Source: Ministeria vibrans ATCC 50519
Taxonomy: Eukaryota > Opisthokonta > Filasterea
NCBI GenBank assembly: GCA_943704425.1
Contig: CALSCP010000945.1
Span: forward strand, 193,820-257,819
Length of the DNA stretch: 64,000 nt
Reading direction: 5' to 3'
Within the stretch, counting starts at the first letter, position 1; each line of letters starts with the position of its first letter. Shown piece after piece: positions 13,939 through 25,295 of the stretch. Both the position numbers and the translations under genes were made by a program. The notes beneath the pieces were generated by a model. The model searched no databases. It was not told the DNA's origin and saw only the letters and a program-made list of their open reading frames with translations.

Positions 13939-15603
13939 GATGCTTTCTAAAAGAGGACAGGAGCTTGCGGAAAGCAAGTTTTTGCTGTACGACGGGTGGT
14001 TGAGGTGTCAAGCGAATGTGTTCGATTTGGAGAAATCGCCGCAAGGCTGCATCAACCTGGGCACCAGTGAGCACGGGTGTGTTGCTGACATCTGGGAAGA
14101 GCGACTGAAAGGCTTTCGCGCGGCGCAAGCAGTCTCAGAAGCGGACACTCACTATGTATGATTGCCGTGCCCTGCCCCGTCGCCCTGCTCACCCTCCAAC
14201 CGCCTCCTCACCTCCCTAGTGCGACATGATGGGCACCGAGAGCTTTCGCACCGCCATCGCGACGTTCCTCTCCCGCGAAATGCGCGTCTCGTCTCCTCTG
14301 CTTCCCTCACACATCAGTGTGACCAACGGCTGTGGCAGCGCAATGGAGCAGTTCGCCATGAGCACTTGCGACGCAGGCGACGGCATTCTTCTTCCCGCAC
14401 CCTTCTACGGCGGCTTTGACATGGACCTGGGGCGGCGCGCACACGTCCAACGCGTGCCAGTCGCCCTGGAGCACAACTCCCCGTTCCTCACGCGCGACGC
14501 TTGTGAAGCGGCCTATGCCAATGCGACTGCACAGGGCATTACCATCCGTGCCTTTCTCCTTTGCAATCCCCACAACCCTTTTGGCATCGTCTTTGAAAGC
14601 GAAACTGTTCAAATGTGCATTGGTACACGAAAGAGAGACCGCAGAGATGCCACTAAAACCCATCTCTCTTTTTAGATTTCGCGGCGAGCAAAGCAATTCA
14701 CATAGTGATTGACGAAATCTACTTCCTGTCGACACATTCAATGCCAACGGACGAGTCTGACGCCAGTGTACATGACAGTAGTGCGAGCAAAGGCTTTCCC
14801 AATGCGCTGTCTTTGTCTTCTGTACCCGACCCCGACCGTCTTCATGTCGTGTGGGGCTTCTCAAAGGACTTTGGTCTCAGCGGCTTTCGCGTCGGGGTGT
14901 TTATTACTAAAAACGCAGTGGTATGCATCTCAGACACTCTATTTTCTAACTGAAACCCTAGCCCTAACCCTAATCCTAACCCTAATCCTAACCGTAATTT
15001 CAACCCTTTCCCTAACCATATCCGTTCCTTTCTTCCTCTCTCTTATCTGTGTGTTAGCTTCGGCACTGCATGGAGCAGACGGCGTACTTTTACTGCGTCT
15101 CGACTCTCACCCAGTCTTTTTTGCGCGACGCCCTCCTCGACACCTCTTTTACTCGCCACTTCTTCGCCCAGTCCCGCACGCGTCTCCACGCCGCCTGCTC
15201 CCTTGTTTGTGCGCGTCTCAGTGCCCTCCACATTCCGTATGTTCCTGCACACGCCGGCTTCTTCGTCTGGGTTGACCTTCGTCGCTACTGCGGCGCCTCC
15301 TTTGCCGCCGAAGACGCCCTCTGGCGCCGCTTCCTTGATGCTGAAGTGTATGTAGCTCCCGGCGCTGCCTTCTCCTGCGCCGTCCCCGGCTTCTTTCGCA
15401 TTGTCTTCTCGCGTGCTGTGCCCGTCATCGAGCTTGCAATGGAGCGCATCGAGCGGGTCCTGAGCCAAACACCTCAGACTGCAGCGACCGCCGACACGCT
15501 GGATGTGGTGAGTGCATCGTCGAGTGGAAATGTGCAGGAAGAGGAGGAGTCACTCGAATCGTTGGCTGCGCTGCTTCTCAGACAACTCAAAGATCAGAAC
15601 TGA
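13939..15603 (+). CDS. ACC-synthase-like PLP aminotransferase
   Basis: Exons: 13939-14156, 14220-about 14621, about 14675-14920, 15059-15603. The start LSKRGQELAESKF and the following INLGTSEH resemble the ACC synthase/ACCS family. Next come MGTESFRTAIATFLSREMR, TNGCGSAMEQF (PLP phosphate loop), LLCNPHNPFG, IDEIYF and the Schiff-base lysine in GFSKDFGLSGFRVG. The C-terminal domain has HAGFFVWVDLR and FRIVFSR. It is a fold-type I enzyme; whether it makes ACC or acts as a simple aminotransferase cannot be told. The third intron holds telomere-like repeats. It is on the opposite strand to the BBOX-like gene. Confidence 0.9.
14955..15020 (+). repeat. Interstitial telomere-like CCCTAA repeats inside an intron
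   Basis: The intron 14921-15058 of the aminotransferase contains AACCCTAGCCCTAACCCTAA followed by four to five more CCCTAA/TCCTAA units that decay towards 15020. This matches the C-rich strand of the TTAGGG telomere repeat. Confidence 0.85.
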
Positions 15604-15786
15604 AATAGTACAAAAAAGAAGAACAGCAGTACTATAGTACTAATTATGATAAGGAGTCCGTTGAATGAGTAATTTTAAATATTTTGTTGATTGTTCACTC
15701 TTTCGACTCTTTTCCGCCGTTTGCTTCTTTGTCTAGGTTCAGAGACAGACCAGAGAGGGACACACACATCGTGAGTGCCTTCAAGC

Positions 15787-16213
15787 ATGTCGGATGGCAA
15801 AGACACGTAAAAAATACCCAAAGTTCACTCTCTCGCCGTCTGCTCACTGCGCTACTGCGCTCCTTGCCGCCCCACAGGATTGTGTCTGTTGTAATACAGG
15901 ATTACATCAAGAGACGCGAGCCCAAAAAGCACTATGTACGTTGCACATCGAATGTGGTGTGAAATCGACTTTGTTTGTGCTCACGTCTCTCCTGTCCCCA
16001 ACGCCCCTCCTGCCCTCTTCTCCTTAGACGTATCAGATTGAAATCAAGCGTGCCAGTGGCGATTGCTACCTGATCTTTCGACGGTTTCGCGAGTTTTTCG
16101 ACTTCAACGAGAAACTCTCGAGTGTCTTTTTTCGTGAGGCGGGTCGTGTCGACTACCGCGAGCGCATCCTGCCGTACATGCCGCAGAAGATCATCATGGG
16201 GCGCTCTGCCGTG
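15787..16213 (+). CDS. PX-domain protein, p47phox/Tks-like, 3' part missing
   Basis: Exons 15787-15806, 15878-15935 and 16028-about 16213 join in frame. The PX domain reads IVSVVIQDYIKRREPKKHYT, YQIEIKRASGDCYLIFRRFREFFDF and RILPYMPQKIIMGRSAV. The RRF/RFREF region and PxKxxxGRS loop are phosphoinositide-contact elements. The pattern is closest to p47phox/NOXO1/Tks adaptors, which carry SH3 domains after PX. Here the frame ends at a GTACGTG donor that enters the GA array at 16235; no SH3 or other downstream exon is found. The product is probably a cytosolic membrane-recruited adaptor. Confidence 0.75.
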
Positions 16214-16234
16214 TACGTGACGCGAGAGAGACAC

Positions 16235-16455
16235 AGGGAGAGTTTGAGAGAGTTTGAGAGAGAAAGAATCAAAGTGATAGAGAGAGAAAGAAACAAAGTG
16301 ATAGAGAGAGAGAAACAAAGTGATAGAGAGAGAGAAAGAAACAAAGTGATAGAGAGAGAGAAACAAAGTGATAGAGAGAGAGAGATTAAGATAAAGAGAT
16401 AAACAAAGTGATAGAGAGAGAGAAACAAAGTGATAGAGAGAGAGAAACAAANNNN

Positions 16456-16523
<68 letters not shown>

Positions 16524-16800
16524 GAAAGAGGAGAAAGAAACAAAGTGATAGAGAGAGAGAGAGAGAAAGAAACAAAGTGATAGAGAGAGAGAGAGACAGA
16601 GAGAGAGAATCAAAGTTATAGAGAGAGAATCAAAGTGATAGAGAGAGAACAAAGTGATAGAGAGAGAATCAAAGTGATAGAGAGAGAATCAAAGTGATAG
16701 AGAGAGAATCAAAGTGATAGAGAGAGAGAATTAAAGTGATAGAGGGAGAGAGAGAATTAAAGAGTGGAGGGAGAGAGAATCAATGTGAGAAAGATAGAGA
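16235..16800 (+). repeat. (GA)n compound array with AAACAAAGTGATAG and AATCAAAGTGATAG units (break point C)
   Basis: Starts about 20 bases after the last PX exon. It has many tandem units of AGAGAGAGAAACAAAGTGAT and, towards the right, AGAGAGAATCAAAGTGATAG. Four N sit at 16452-16455. It ends just before the acceptor of METTL2 exon 3. Confidence 0.95.
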
Positions 16801-17559
16801 ATAATAGACTTTTTTTTACATCATTGTCTGTCGTAGGTTGGCTGTGGTGTCGGCAATACGGTGTTTCCCCTTCTGGAAGCGCGTCCCGGCATTTTTGTTC
16901 ATTGCTGCGACTTTTCACCAAAGGCCGTTGAGCTTGTCAAGGTAGAGCAAGCCAATTGCAAGGGTGAGTCGTTTCACTCTGTTTCCCTGCTCTACTCAAT
17001 TTCAGGAGCACAGTGCGTACAGTGAGGCTCACAGCAACGCTTTTGTCTGCGACCTCACACAAGACGCATTGCCACCAAGCGTGTTGGCAGCGACACCACC
17101 TGCACCCAGCACGATTGACGCCATCACGCTGCTCTTTGTGCTGTCGGCCATTCACCCGGATCGCATGGTCGCATCCCTCGCCAACATCCGCAGTGTCATG
17201 TCACCTACGACCCGTCTGCTCTTCCGCGACTACGGCTTGCACGATCACGCCCAACTGCGCTTCACCGCGCCCAACCGACTCGGCGAGAACTTCTACGTGC
17301 GCAGCGACGGCACGCGCGCCTACTATTTCTCGCTGGCAGACGTCGAGCGGCTCGCGCACGACGCAGGCCTGGTCGTCGACAGTCTTGCGTACCATGTGGG
17401 CGAGACCGTCAACCGCGCCAAGGGCTTGCGCGTCGACCGTGTCTTTGTGCAGGCCGTGTTGCGTCTCAAGTAATCTCTTTCTTTCTTGTAAAAGTATTGA
17501 TAGAAAAATGTATTTATACGTATCATCGTGGGGGTGAAATCGAAAAATGCCAAAGAAAA

Positions 17560-19087
17560 TTAGACTGTTTCGCTAGCAGCCCAGTTTGGACGCTCGTGTG
17601 GACTCTGAGAACCAATCATAGGTGCGATTATAAGATTGCTCACTGCAAAAGGAGAGCCAGCACAGTTCACGCCGTGGGGGACGGGCATGCTCTCTGCTGC
17701 AGCTACCCGTGCAGCCACACGCATATCCTTGACGGGCTCACCCGGATGGGGGATGACAAGTGGCTGGAGCAGCGAGCGCGTGGCTGTCCTCATGTTGCTG
17801 TGCTTGTGCACTTTGGCGGCGGGCGTGTCGTGGTCCTCTTTGCTGATGTCGCTCAGGCAGCGTTTGAGGGTCTTCTCGTTCGGCGTGGTGGTTGTTCTTT
17901 TCAAACTGAGTAACGTCGTGCACGCGTTCTCGACTGGTAACTCTGCGCGCGTTGAAGTCATACTAGGCACCACAGCTACTTCATCAAGACACAGAGAGGT
18001 AATCATGGGGTGCACAGTCTCGGGCACTGGCGTGGGCATATGCGTCACTGGCGTGGCCGTCGGCGCAGTGGCTGACGTAGGTGCCTCCGTTCTTGGCTCG
18101 ACCGTCGCCCGAGATAGGCGAACGGGAGCTACAATGAAAGCCGTTTGAGTGACCGCGACGTTCACAGGGGCTGCTGCCTGGGGTACGAGCGCCGTCTCTG
18201 TAGATGTCGTTGTTGACACCACTTGTGCCGAGGTGGCTGCAAACTCCCGTTCACGATCGAGCATTGCTTCGTTTCGCCTTTGCTGCTCCTCCAGCAGTCG
18301 TTTCTCCTGTTGCTTGCGCACCTTTGCCTCGCCCAGACGTGGTCGACCTCGACGACGACGAGGCAGTGCAGCAAGCAGTTGTTGTGAGCGGCTGCTTGTC
18401 CTGATGCTGCTGGGGTTGGTGCTGCTGGGGTTGGTGCTGCTGGGGTTGGTGCTGGTGCAGGAGGCCATGGCCTCTTGCTGGCCATGAGAGGCGTCACGTG
18501 TTAGATCCATCTGCTCGATTGTCGCATTCAGGTTGGCGTCCAAATCCCAGTGACGCGAGCAGGGCGGGATGGGTACGTTCTTCTCCTCGACTGCGTCAGA
18601 CTGAACGCCGTGTTCTCGCGCTAAGTGCTTGAGCGCCTTGGAGCTGGTTGACAGAGTTTCCCCGCATTCGGTGCAAATCAGCTGGCTGCTGTTTTCGACC
18701 CTTTTTAGACGCTTATGCGCTTCTACCAAGTGTTCAGCCGCTCGATCATGTCTGTGGAGCAGAGAGTGAGAAAGTAATTCATGTGGGGAGTCAATGACGT
18801 GCGTTTTATGTAAAATAAGTATCTTTTTGACCTTGAGGCCCTGACGAAAAAACAACAGTACCATGTCCAAAACATCAAGGACATCATAGCAGTATAATAA
18901 TAATGATAATAATGATAATAATTATATAATAGTAATAATAATAATAATAGTAATAATAATAATAATTATAGTAATAATCATAATAGTAATAATAAGAGAT
19001 AAAACAATAATAATAAAATAGTATAGCTCTCATGCATTACCTATCGAAACGTTGTACGCTTGGGCACGCGGTACAGACGTACATCAT
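17560..19087 (-). CDS. C2H2 zinc-finger protein with AT-hook
   Basis: Exons complement(19041-19087, 17560-18751) give 412 residues in frame. The first zinc finger is split by the intron: YVCTACPSVQRFDR joins HDRAAEHLVEAH, giving C-x2-C ... H-x4-H. A second finger is ICTECGETL ... ALKHLAREH. An AT-hook-like core, RRRRGRPRLG, follows a repeat of STNPS. The remainder is Thr/Pro/Val-rich and low in complexity, apart from an Arg/Glu-rich helix (KRLLEEQQRRNEAMLDRERE). It is likely a nuclear DNA-binding regulator. The 289-base intron is full of AAT repeats. Confidence 0.75.
18890..19020 (+). repeat. AAT-rich microsatellite in zinc-finger gene intron
   Basis: Irregular AATAATAATTATAGTAATAAT tract, entirely inside the intron of the zinc-finger gene. 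Confidence 0.85.
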
Positions 19088-19715
19088 GACTGTTCGCTTG
19101 GTGGAATGTGCTCCTGTCAGCCCACGAATACGCCACAGTGGCATGTGCCAGCATGAGAACTTAAGGGTCATGAGGTGCCACTACTCAAAACAATACAATA
19201 TATTACTGTGAGTAGTGTGATGCGGTCATGTTTTGCTTAGAAACGATGGAAAGTCTAAAATAAAGCATAAAAGGCCACTGTTTAAGAGAGCAGTGCAAGG
19301 TGAAGGAGAGGGGAATTTTTGATTATTCGGGTCTGTAACAATTGAAGAAAGTCGACCCTCAAAGATCAAACCCTCAAAAAAACCCGAAGGTACTTCAACT
19401 TTTCAGCGAGTTAATGAATACTCACGCGTCCGTTCCACGGAGAGTGTTTAAATCATGTAGTAAAGCACATTGGTAAGGGTTTGGAGCAAAACAGCGAAAG
19501 AAAAAGATCTTTTTGAGAGTGTCTGGTTTTTTTGGACGAACTTTTTGGGGAGGGGGAATTTTTTTAGCATGATGAGCGTCCCTGGTCAAACGGGGGGCTG
19601 GAGGGTGCCCCATACAGAACGATGCAATGTAAGTTGCCTTTACGCCGCCGTAAAGGAGTGCGGATGGGCTCACAGGGGCGTGCGGGCGGCAAGAGCAGGA
19701 GAACAGGGGCAACCC
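19088..19715. other. Intergenic, no gene recognised
   Basis: About 630 bases between two minus-strand genes. Short open frames occur on both strands but none shows coding-like composition across a useful length. Poly-T and poly-G runs near 19550 break most frames. Confidence 0.5.
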
Positions 19716-19964
19716 TCAAAATTTTGACGACGGCCATTGCTTCTTTGCTTTCCGTTGACGAACCTTAAGATACAGAAAGTCCGAGACTTTGGCCTGAACG
19801 CTGTGGTTTTTATAGCGCGCGGCAAGCTGGGGAGTGTCGGGATAGTTGTCGCGTAATACTTTGAGCTGGTCTCGATGCAAATCCGACAGGTGCTGGCTTG
19901 CAAAGTCGAGGTCTTCTTGGTCAGGGCGCAAGGAAAGGCATTGGTTGTGATTTGGGTCCGCCAT
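19716..19964 (-). CDS. Small basic protein of unknown function
   Basis: An uninterrupted frame of 82 codons from ATG at 19964 (MADPNHNQCLSLRPDQEDLD) to a stop at 19716. It has a charged helix-prone middle (SQHLSDLHRDQLKVLRD) and a basic end (KVRQRKAKKQW). An upstream extension to about 20051 is open but starts without ATG. Composition looks coding and it has no membrane segment. Family not recognised. Confidence 0.5.
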   Translation of the reverse strand: MADPNHNQCLSLRPDQEDLDFASQHLSDLHRDQLKVLRDNYPDTPQLAARYKNHSVQAKVSDFLYLKVRQRKAKKQWPSSKF

Positions 19965-20140
19965 GGTGCAAAGGGTTGACAGGGGAACTGAGGAGTCACT
20001 GTCGGAGAAACTTAAATTCATGAAAAAAAGTGAAGTCGAAAGTCGAAACATTAATCATAGCTCTCTAAAATAATTATTAATGATTTAGTCGACAAAATTC
20101 CCATCGATTTTTTTTGGAGTAAGTCGAGAAAAAAACAATG

Positions 20141-21780
20141 TTATCTTTTCAACCTGACATATAAAAATGAGGAGAGAACAGCAACGACTGCAAGGGGTTT
20201 GGCAAAGAGGGAGAAGAATGAGTCGGGACGGTCGAGGGGAAGAGCGCGACGGTAGTTGTGGAGACGGTCAAGCCATTTGAGGGAGCCGAGGTACACGGTG
20301 GCAATGAGAGAGCGGACGGGGCCACGAGGCACGGGTGGAAATGGAAACTGGGCGGGGGTGAACCAGTCCAGGGTGCGGAAGGGAGAGGGCGAGAGAGAGG
20401 AAGAGGGAAGGGCGTTGCCAGTGAATGTGAGTGGGTTGAGTTCGAGAAAGAGGTCGCGGAGAAGCACGCCCGCATAGTTACTAAGGGGCACGCCGTGGCC
20501 ACAATACGCCATGGCGTGAAGAACGTGTGGGCGGGCGGCGCTGTGAGAGCCGAAGCAGGGGCGGTCGGACAAAGGCATGGAGACGACGCCCTCCCAGGCA
20601 TGGGCGGGTCTTAGGGAGCGCGCCTCGAGTTGCGGGAGCCACACGGCCAGAGCGTCCGTGAGAAGTGCTGTGGTGCGTGGCGATGCAACGTGTAGTCTGT
20701 CGTTGGAGTGATATTTGACGTCGCCTGTTGCAATGGCCAGACGATGGTCGGGTGTGAGGCGCACTGCCCATAGGATGTGATGGAGCGAATACCAACCAAT
20801 GGGACGCGTTCCAAACCCACCAAGTTGCTGCCGCTGCTCAACAGTAAGCGGTTCGGTGATGACCGAGTAGACATGAAGGGGCGCAGCAAAGCGAGCGTAG
20901 CGATGGGGCTCGGCGGGTGTGTCGAGGTGCGCGGCGTACGCGTTGGTCGCGAGGATCACGTAGCGCGCACGGACATTATGTTGCCCACACGCCACTGCTG
21001 TCACGTGATCCTGGTGAAACCGCAGCTCGGTAAGCGGGCTTGATTCAAAGACGGTCACCTGCGGGGCGCGTGGAAGGAGAATCTTCTCAAGGAGTCCTCG
21101 CGCGAGTTTAAACGGATTCAGGTTCGCTGCGTGTGCGTCATAAAAGGCGCCTAGCACATGAGGTGTGCCTAAACGCTCACGAGCTGTCGCTTCATCCCAC
21201 AATTCACCGGGTTGTCCGAGAAAGCGCGCTGCCGCGTCAATGGCTTTGACTCGACTCAGCTGTGCACTGTCCGACGCCACAAATGCCATTCCGTTGAGTT
21301 GGAGATCACAATCAATGTCAAACTCACGAATCGTCCTCAATAGATGGTCCACTGCCGCATGACCCAATTGTACCGTTGAGCGTGCCTAAGCAAAATAAAA
21401 CAAACAGTGTCATTAATGAGAGGTGCTCCAAAGTGTGTTGTTGTTACGTTGTTTTCGCCGAAACGCGACAGCAGCTCATCTGGCAAACTATGGCCCACTC
21501 CGGCGTTTGCATAGCCTGTGTTGCGACCTGACGCACCAAAGCCCACAAAGTCCCTCTCGAACAGGCCAATGCGCATCTGGGGGAAGGCGTCGGAGAACTC
21601 GCGGGCGCACGACAGACCTGCGGAGGTGGCGGGTGAGTGGTCTCGCGTGCTGGCGGTCTCAGCCTTACCCGTGTAGCCACCACCCACAATCATGAGGTCA
21701 AACTCACAGTCTGCCGACACCGCAGGGAGTCGTTCTTCGTGTGTGACGGCTGGTGGACAGACAGTGGGTTTCAGTTTCAC
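20141..21780 (-). CDS. FAD-dependent oxidase (DAO/gamma-glutamylputrescine oxidase-like) with C-terminal membrane anchor
   Basis: Exons complement(about 21669-21780, 21448-21617, 20141-21385). The Rossmann FAD motif is MIVGGGYTGLSCA, split by an intron. FERDFVGFGASGRNTGYANA follows, a hallmark of the DAO family where FAD may be covalently held. VRARYVILATNAYAAHL and a C-terminal MAYCGHGVPLSNYAG close the fold. The last 25 residues form a hydrophobic helix (PLAVVAVLSSFLYVRLKR), so it is probably membrane-bound. The family oxidises amino acids or polyamine derivatives; the substrate is unknown. No ATG opens the first visible exon, so a short 5' exon is missing. Introns argue against bacterial contamination. 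Confidence 0.8.
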
Positions 21781-22006
21781 ATCACATCAATTCATTAAAA
21801 GTGGGGTACTGTGATGCCAGTAAGATTCATTGGGAGTCAAGCCTTGCGGATCCAATCCACTCATGGTGGCACCGCCACGTCAGACAAGCAAGAAGAAATC
21901 TATTTGTTATTTGTGTTCACTCTTTAACTTTTCGAAATGTCAAATTGTCAATAATTGTTATGAATTATCTGATTGACTGATTCACACATTTCATTTAATT
22001 GTTTGA

Positions 22007-22571
22007 ATGACCGAGGCGGCAGACAGCACGACGTCTCTGGCTGGATCGTCGGTGGTTGCGTCGGATGCGCTGGCCCAGGGCCTTGTGGGTCTGCTGCAGC
22101 CCGTCATTGAAGAACTCGACACAAACACTGAGAATGTGCGCGCTTCCCAGACAGCTCTTCACACGCAAATCGATTGCCTCTTACAAGGTCCGTCGTCGTC
22201 CCCGTCGTCTCCTTTCTCTATGTGTTTTTTTTTTTTCACTCTCTCGTCTCTTTTTTTTTTTTTGTTGTTTGATTTTTTTTCTCTCTCGTCTCACTAGAAA
22301 TGCAAACGTTTCTTGACGAGCAGCAGCGAGAACAGCAAGAGCTCGGACCGGGCGGCGACTTGGAAATCCACGTGCGTCGGCTCGCGTCGTGCAAGCGTCG
22401 AATTGCGACGGTGAACAACACTCTGCGCGATGCACAGGATCGTCTTGAGCGTCTCTCGGCTCAGGTTGCTCGCGAGCACCGTCGACGCAAGGAGCACCAG
22501 ATGCAGCACGACCACCAGCAGCTTCTTGCACAGCACCACCGCGCTCAACAGCCACACAAGGCAGGGGTGCC

Positions 22572-22607
<36 letters not shown>

Positions 22608-22746
22608 GCCACAACAGTCACAACAGTCACAACAAACACAATCCACGCGCCCACAACAACAAGAACAACAAGAAGAGCAACCGCATGAGGAAGAAAAAAC
22701 CCCGACACCAGCAACCGAAGCGAATGAGAAGGAGACGACAGAATAA
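22007..22746 (+). CDS. SNAPIN: Snapin-like BLOC-1 subunit with Q-rich tail
   Basis: Exons 22007-22187 and 22298-22746 join in frame, 209 residues. The core is two coiled-coil helices: LLQPVIEELDTNTENVRASQ ... IDCLLQ, and VRRLASCKRRIATVNNTLRD followed by RLERL and EHRRRKE. This matches snapin, which serves in BLOC-1/BORC on endosomes and lysosomes and in SNARE binding. Human snapin is 136 residues; here a poly-Gln tail of about 80 residues is added. The 3' end overlaps an open minus-strand frame. Confidence 0.75.
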
Positions 22747-22749
22747 ATG

Positions 22750-23060
22750 ATTTGTATAACAAACAAAATTGCATTGTAAAAGATATCATCGACCTGCCGC
22801 ATCATGTGGGGCCACGGCCGAATTGCAAACGCAAAGACACATAGACCTACAAATATAAAGAACAGAATAAGAATCACAAGAATAACGGACGTGGAAGGAG
22901 ACACGAGAGAGAGAGTGTAATGTTGTGCATCAGACAGCCCACCGGATAAGGGCCCAATGGCATCAGTCATAAACGCGCACAGCCCGGTCAGTAGGTTCGT
23001 CCATACTCGCGCAATGCTTTCTGGGCTGACCATAAGCCGCGCGCTCTGACTCCGGTTTAA
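22750..23060 (-). CDS. Putative small membrane protein, boundaries uncertain
   Basis: The minus strand reads MVSPESIARVWTNLLTGLCA, then a soluble linker, then two hydrophobic segments (SVILVILILFFIFVGLCVFA and AILFVIQIIYSVVSFSF) separated by a charged loop IRPWPHMMRQVDD. A coding-like upstream exon at about 23145-23210 with a GTAAGT donor is likely (SNEWHAKDRAVEIDLCACVV), but its phase does not fit the simplest acceptor. The frame stays open to 22545 through the antisense of the snapin Q tail, so the stop is unclear. Family not recognised. Confidence 0.4.
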
Positions 23061-23625
23061 ATGTGTATCATCACACGCACAACATTGCACGTCTCCTCTT
23101 CGCTCTCTCTCGCCCTCTCTCGCTCTCCTTCGTCTACTTACCGTCTACAACACAGGCGCATAGGTCGATCTCCACTGCACGATCCTTCGCGTGCCATTCG
23201 TTTGACTGTCCACGTGGCTGAAAGGGTAAATGGCAACACAAATTCAGTACGCTTCGTTTTGGGACGCTACAGCAAATTTGAGCGGCTCAATCGGCGCTCA
23301 GACAGTGTGAATTGATTTGAATATTCAGACGTAACAGACCTCCCTCGATTAGGAAGCCCTACTGTTCATAACTCAACTCTCATCATCGCAAATAAATTTT
23401 TTTTTGCTCTCTTTCTCTCTCTCAATTCTCTACCTGATCAGTCCTTCATCTCGTACAAGGCTTACAATTAAATTACTCATCTATGTTCTCCATGACTCCA
23501 TCTCAAAGCAAGAAATAAGTTTGGCTTTGAATAATGAAAAATGAATAGATTGATCGTGCGATCAAAATATGATCCTCTTTTATTAATAATAATTTTTTTT
23601 CGATTTTCATTTTTTTTCATCAAAA

Positions 23626-24111
23626 ATGGATCTTGAAGACGTTGACGCCCTTCTCGACGCACCACTCCGTGCCCCCGTGGCAACAGACAAGGCCCCCACG
23701 GTATGTGAATGGCATCTCGTGTCACACATGCGTCTCATTTTTTTTTTTTTTTTCTCAGACAAAAGAAACTTCGCCACGCGACCGCGAGCCAGAGCGTGAA
23801 CGGGACCGGGATCGGGACCGTGAGCGGGACCGTGACCGAGACCGCGAGCGTAGCCGGCACAGCGACCGCGAGCGGGACCGCGATGGGCGCGACAGAGACG
23901 ACAGACACCACCACCACCACCACCACCATCGCAGAGGCAGTCGCGATGACCGTCGCTCCGACGATCGCAGACGCGACGACCGCCACTCCCGCGACCACCG
24001 CGCCGGCGAGCGACGACGCAGCCGTACCCCGCCTGCCCCCGCCGCCAGAAGGTCTCCTACGCCTCCAGAGGCCACAACATTATCAAAGGTTCGCCGATTT
24101 GCCCCGAGGTG
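23626..24111 (+). CDS. RS/RD-rich N-terminus of an RBM39-like splicing factor, cut by a gap
   Basis: Exons 23626-23700 and 23759-about 24107. The start MDLEDVDALLDAP matches the acidic start of RBM39, followed by about 80 residues of RD/RE/RS repeats with an eight-His run, then RRRSRTPPAPAARRSPTPP. RBM39 proteins have this layout before two RRMs and a UHM domain. Here the frame ends at a GTGAAT donor, 30 bases before a 10-N gap. The gene beyond the gap lies on the other strand, so the RRM part is missing. An RBM39-like RRM gene without RS region lies at 37.9-39.6 kb. Confidence 0.6.
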
Positions 24112-24139
24112 AATGGCCAGCAGTGCGCTGGGCATGGTT

Positions 24140-24149
24140 NNNNNNNNNN
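24140..24149. other. Assembly gap (10 N)
   Basis: Ten N between two truncated genes on opposite strands (RS-rich N-terminus on the left, acidic nuclear protein on the right). The join may not be real. Confidence 0.95.
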
Positions 24150-24785
24150 GGGGGGGTGAGGGAGGAAGGGGTCGGCGATGGGGGTCGGCGGAGGGGGCTG
24201 CGGTGTGAGAGTGGCAGCGAGGGCCGCAATCTGGGAGGCGGAGGGGGGGTGGCGCGGGGTGGCGCGGCGAGGAACGCGTCCCGAGCGGACGGTGGGCGGT
24301 GGTGGTGGTGATTGCGGATGCTGGTGGTGGCTGTCTGTGGTCGTGGTGTGGGATGATGGTTGTTTTTGTGTTTGTGGCGAGGATTGGTGTGGTTGTTGTC
24401 GTAGCGGTGCGGCGTGGGAGGTGGATGGGCGGTGGCGTTTGGGTGGTGGGGGGTGCGTTGCGTCGGATTGTTGGTGTGGTTGTGGTGCTTGGTGGGTTGC
24501 AGGCCGACGTTTGCGCGATCGCGATCCGCCGCTGCCTGTACCGCGTCTGCTTGGCGCTGTGCTGAGGATCGCGGGAGCTGACACCCCTGACGCGGATGCG
24601 CTTGAAGCCCCCACGGCCGTTGCGGAGGCGCCTGGAGCAGGGCTTTCCGGTTCAGGTTCGACGTAGCGCGAGGGTTTTTTCCGTTGACGCTTGTTCGGCG
24701 ACGAGCCGCTGCCACTGGCGCCGTTGCGGGAGCCACCAGAGCGACCGTTTTCCCGCGTCGTTGCTAACTTTCCGTCGCTGTGCTG

Positions 24786-24819
<34 letters not shown>

Positions 24820-25295
24820 TCGTGATCGTCGTCGTCGTTGTCGCTGGCTGCGGCGCCATCGCCAATGCCTTGGCTGTCGACAACCGAATGTTGCGTCGCT
24901 CCTTGTCCAGCAGTCGGGCTCTCGATGAGCGTCGAATGCGGGGCCAGGAGTGTGTCCAGATCCATAGGTATGCTTGGAGCACTCGGATCCGCCTGAGACG
25001 GCGTGGGCGCTGTGCCAGAGGCGTGGGCATTTTTCACAGACGGCAAAAGCAAGGCAGTATGGGCGTTTGACGCATCAACGCCGTTTCCCACGCTCTCTCC
25101 GAGCGAGGCAAGCTCGTACGACATGGATGTGTCCACTGGGCCGGTAGCGCTGAGCAGAGAGGACTTTGCAGCCGCAAGCGGACTGTGCGTTGACAGCGGC
25201 TCTGTGTCAATGTCCAGCGCCTCAGAAATAGGCAGGGTGGCTTTGGAGAGCTCCTGAAACGACGCAAGTGGTGCGTCAGGGGATGGGGGTTCCAT
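24150..25295 (-). CDS. Low-complexity acidic/basic nuclear protein, C-terminus cut by gap
   Basis: One open exon from ATG at 25295 runs into the gap at 24149, giving at least 382 residues. It has a soluble Ser/Ala/Thr-rich start, a pure Asp run of about 20 residues, a basic block (NKRQRKKPSRYVEPEPESPA) and then Pro/His/Gln/Ser-rich sequence with RSRKRRP and RSGRVPRRATPRHP. The KPSRYV-type basic block is common in chromatin proteins, but no folded domain is visible. Function unknown. Confidence 0.6.

Noticed and set aside
20141-21780. FAD oxidase as bacterial contamination or recent transfer
   Set aside because: It has two introns with normal splice sites, and its codon use resembles its neighbours.
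22300-22614. Minus-strand Leu-rich frame opposite snapin
   Set aside because: Antisense of the poly-Q region.
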